Notes under the pieces: generated by a model
What the model was told of the DNA's origin: nothing
What the model saw: the letters and a program-made list of their open reading frames with translations, nothing else
Database searches by the model: none
Part shown: in pieces, positions 5,983 through 6,469 of the stretch
How the letters are laid out: each line of letters opens with the position of its first letter
Position numbering within the stretch: position 1 is the first letter of the stretch
Made by a program: the position numbers and the translations under genes
Assembly: GCA_016213125.1 (NCBI GenBank)
Contig: JACRBR010000272.1
Location: 1 to 6,469, forward strand
Source: Chloroflexota bacterium
Lineage (GTDB): Bacteria > Chloroflexota > Dehalococcoidia > DSTF01 > JACRBR01
Reading direction: 5' to 3'
DNA length: 6,469 bases

Positions 5983-6469
5983 ACCAGCCATCGGCCCCCG
6001 GCACTCCGCCTGTCACCGTTACCGTCATCGGCCTGGGCTACGTCGGCCTCACCACCGCTGTCGGCCTCGCTGCGCTCGGCCACCGGGTCACCGGGGTCGA
6101 TGTCGACCGCGACCGCGTCGCTACGATCGAGTCCGGGCTCGTGCCCATCCACGAGCCGGGCCTCCAGGACGCCCTTCGTCGGTTCGGAGCGTCGATCACA
6201 TTCACGACCGCGCTCGATGAGGGGCTGGCCGCCCGCCCGGAGATCGTCATGATCGCCGTACAGACGCCGGGCGAGTCCGGCACCGCCTTCGTCGAGGAGG
6301 CCGCGCGCGAAACAGGCCGCCGCCTCCGATGCGATGCTACCATCGTCCTGCGCAGCACCGCCCCGCTCGGCACCACGCGCCGCGTTGCCGAACTGGTCGC
6401 TAACGCGCGCGGCGGCACAAGCGTGAAGGTCGCCGCCAACCCCGAGTTCCTGGTCGAGGGCAAGGCCTA
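5979..6469 (+). CDS. Nucleotide-sugar dehydrogenase, UDP-glucose/GDP-mannose type, N-terminal 163 residues (cut by window end)
   Basis: An NAD-dependent enzyme that oxidises a sugar nucleotide (UDP-glucose, UDP-ManNAc or GDP-mannose) to the uronic acid. The Rossmann fold opens with VTVIGLGYVGL at 13-23 and continues VTGVDVD, then PIHEPGL, AVQTPGESG, RSTAPLGTT and NPEFLVEGKA, the standard order of the N-terminal domain. The catalytic cysteine and C-terminal domain lie beyond the edge, so the substrate class cannot be decided. The loop after the TP motif looks a little shorter than usual. ATG 5979 overlaps the upstream TGA (ATGA) and has AAGGA three bases before it. As third gene of the glycan operon it would supply a uronic-acid donor to the transferases or to genes further right. 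Family length is about 430-450 residues. Confidence 0.9.
   Translation, partial: MNQPSAPGTPPVTVTVIGLGYVGLTTAVGLAALGHRVTGVDVDRDRVATIESGLVPIHEPGLQDALRRFGASITFTTALDEGLAARPEIVMIAVQTPGESGTAFVEEAARETGRRLRCDATIVLRSTAPLGTTRRVAELVANARGGTSVKVAANPEFLVEGKA

Noticed and set aside
4864..5991. Minus-strand open frame of 375 codons opposite the GT2 gene
   Set aside because: Antisense shadow with His/Asp/Gly/Val-rich sequence, expected from GC-rich codon use on the other strand; the plus-strand gene has all GT2 motifs and coupled start and stop.

Overview
The window is bacterial, very GC-rich and densely coded, with no RNA gene, CRISPR array or transposase that I can see. The leftmost gene is an Lhr-type helicase carrying small palindromic repeats of the kind scattered through genomes such as Chloroflexota, Gemmatimonadota and related high-GC lineages. 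That makes a phylum-level guess possible but weak. Codons end mostly in G or C in all genes, so nothing looks recently acquired except the small repeats.

Layout. (1) Positions 1-2378, minus strand: the N-terminal 792 residues of a large ATP-dependent helicase of the Lhr family. Its 3' end lies beyond the left edge. It has all the helicase motifs but is interrupted, always in frame, by three extra segments. Two are near-identical 43-bp palindromic repeats 1191 bp apart. The third is a roughly 45-residue low-complexity loop that contains two further GC-rich hairpins. (2) Positions 2379-2503: a short divergent intergenic region with a minus-strand -10 box and a clean 7-5-7 inverted repeat. (3) Positions 2504-3421, plus strand: an alpha/beta hydrolase resembling monoacylglycerol lipase, with an intact Ser-Asp-His triad. 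(4) Positions 3422-3685: a non-coding gap with a weak hairpin just after the hydrolase, a near-consensus sigma-70 promoter, and an inverted repeat that could hide a Shine-Dalgarno sequence. (5) Positions 3686-6469, plus strand: a three-gene operon encoding a GT4-type glycosyltransferase, a GT2 polyprenyl-phosphate-type glycosyltransferase with two C-terminal membrane segments, and a UDP-glucose/GDP-mannose-type nucleotide-sugar dehydrogenase cut by the right edge. Both gene junctions are ATGA overlaps.

The operon fits cell-surface glycan or exopolysaccharide synthesis: the dehydrogenase would make a uronic-acid sugar nucleotide, and the two transferases would act on lipid-linked or cell-surface acceptors. 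The helicase (nucleic-acid repair or RNA processing) and the lipase-like hydrolase have no evident link to it. I found no convincing new multi-gene system. The most unusual feature is the build-up of in-frame palindromic repeats in the helicase gene.
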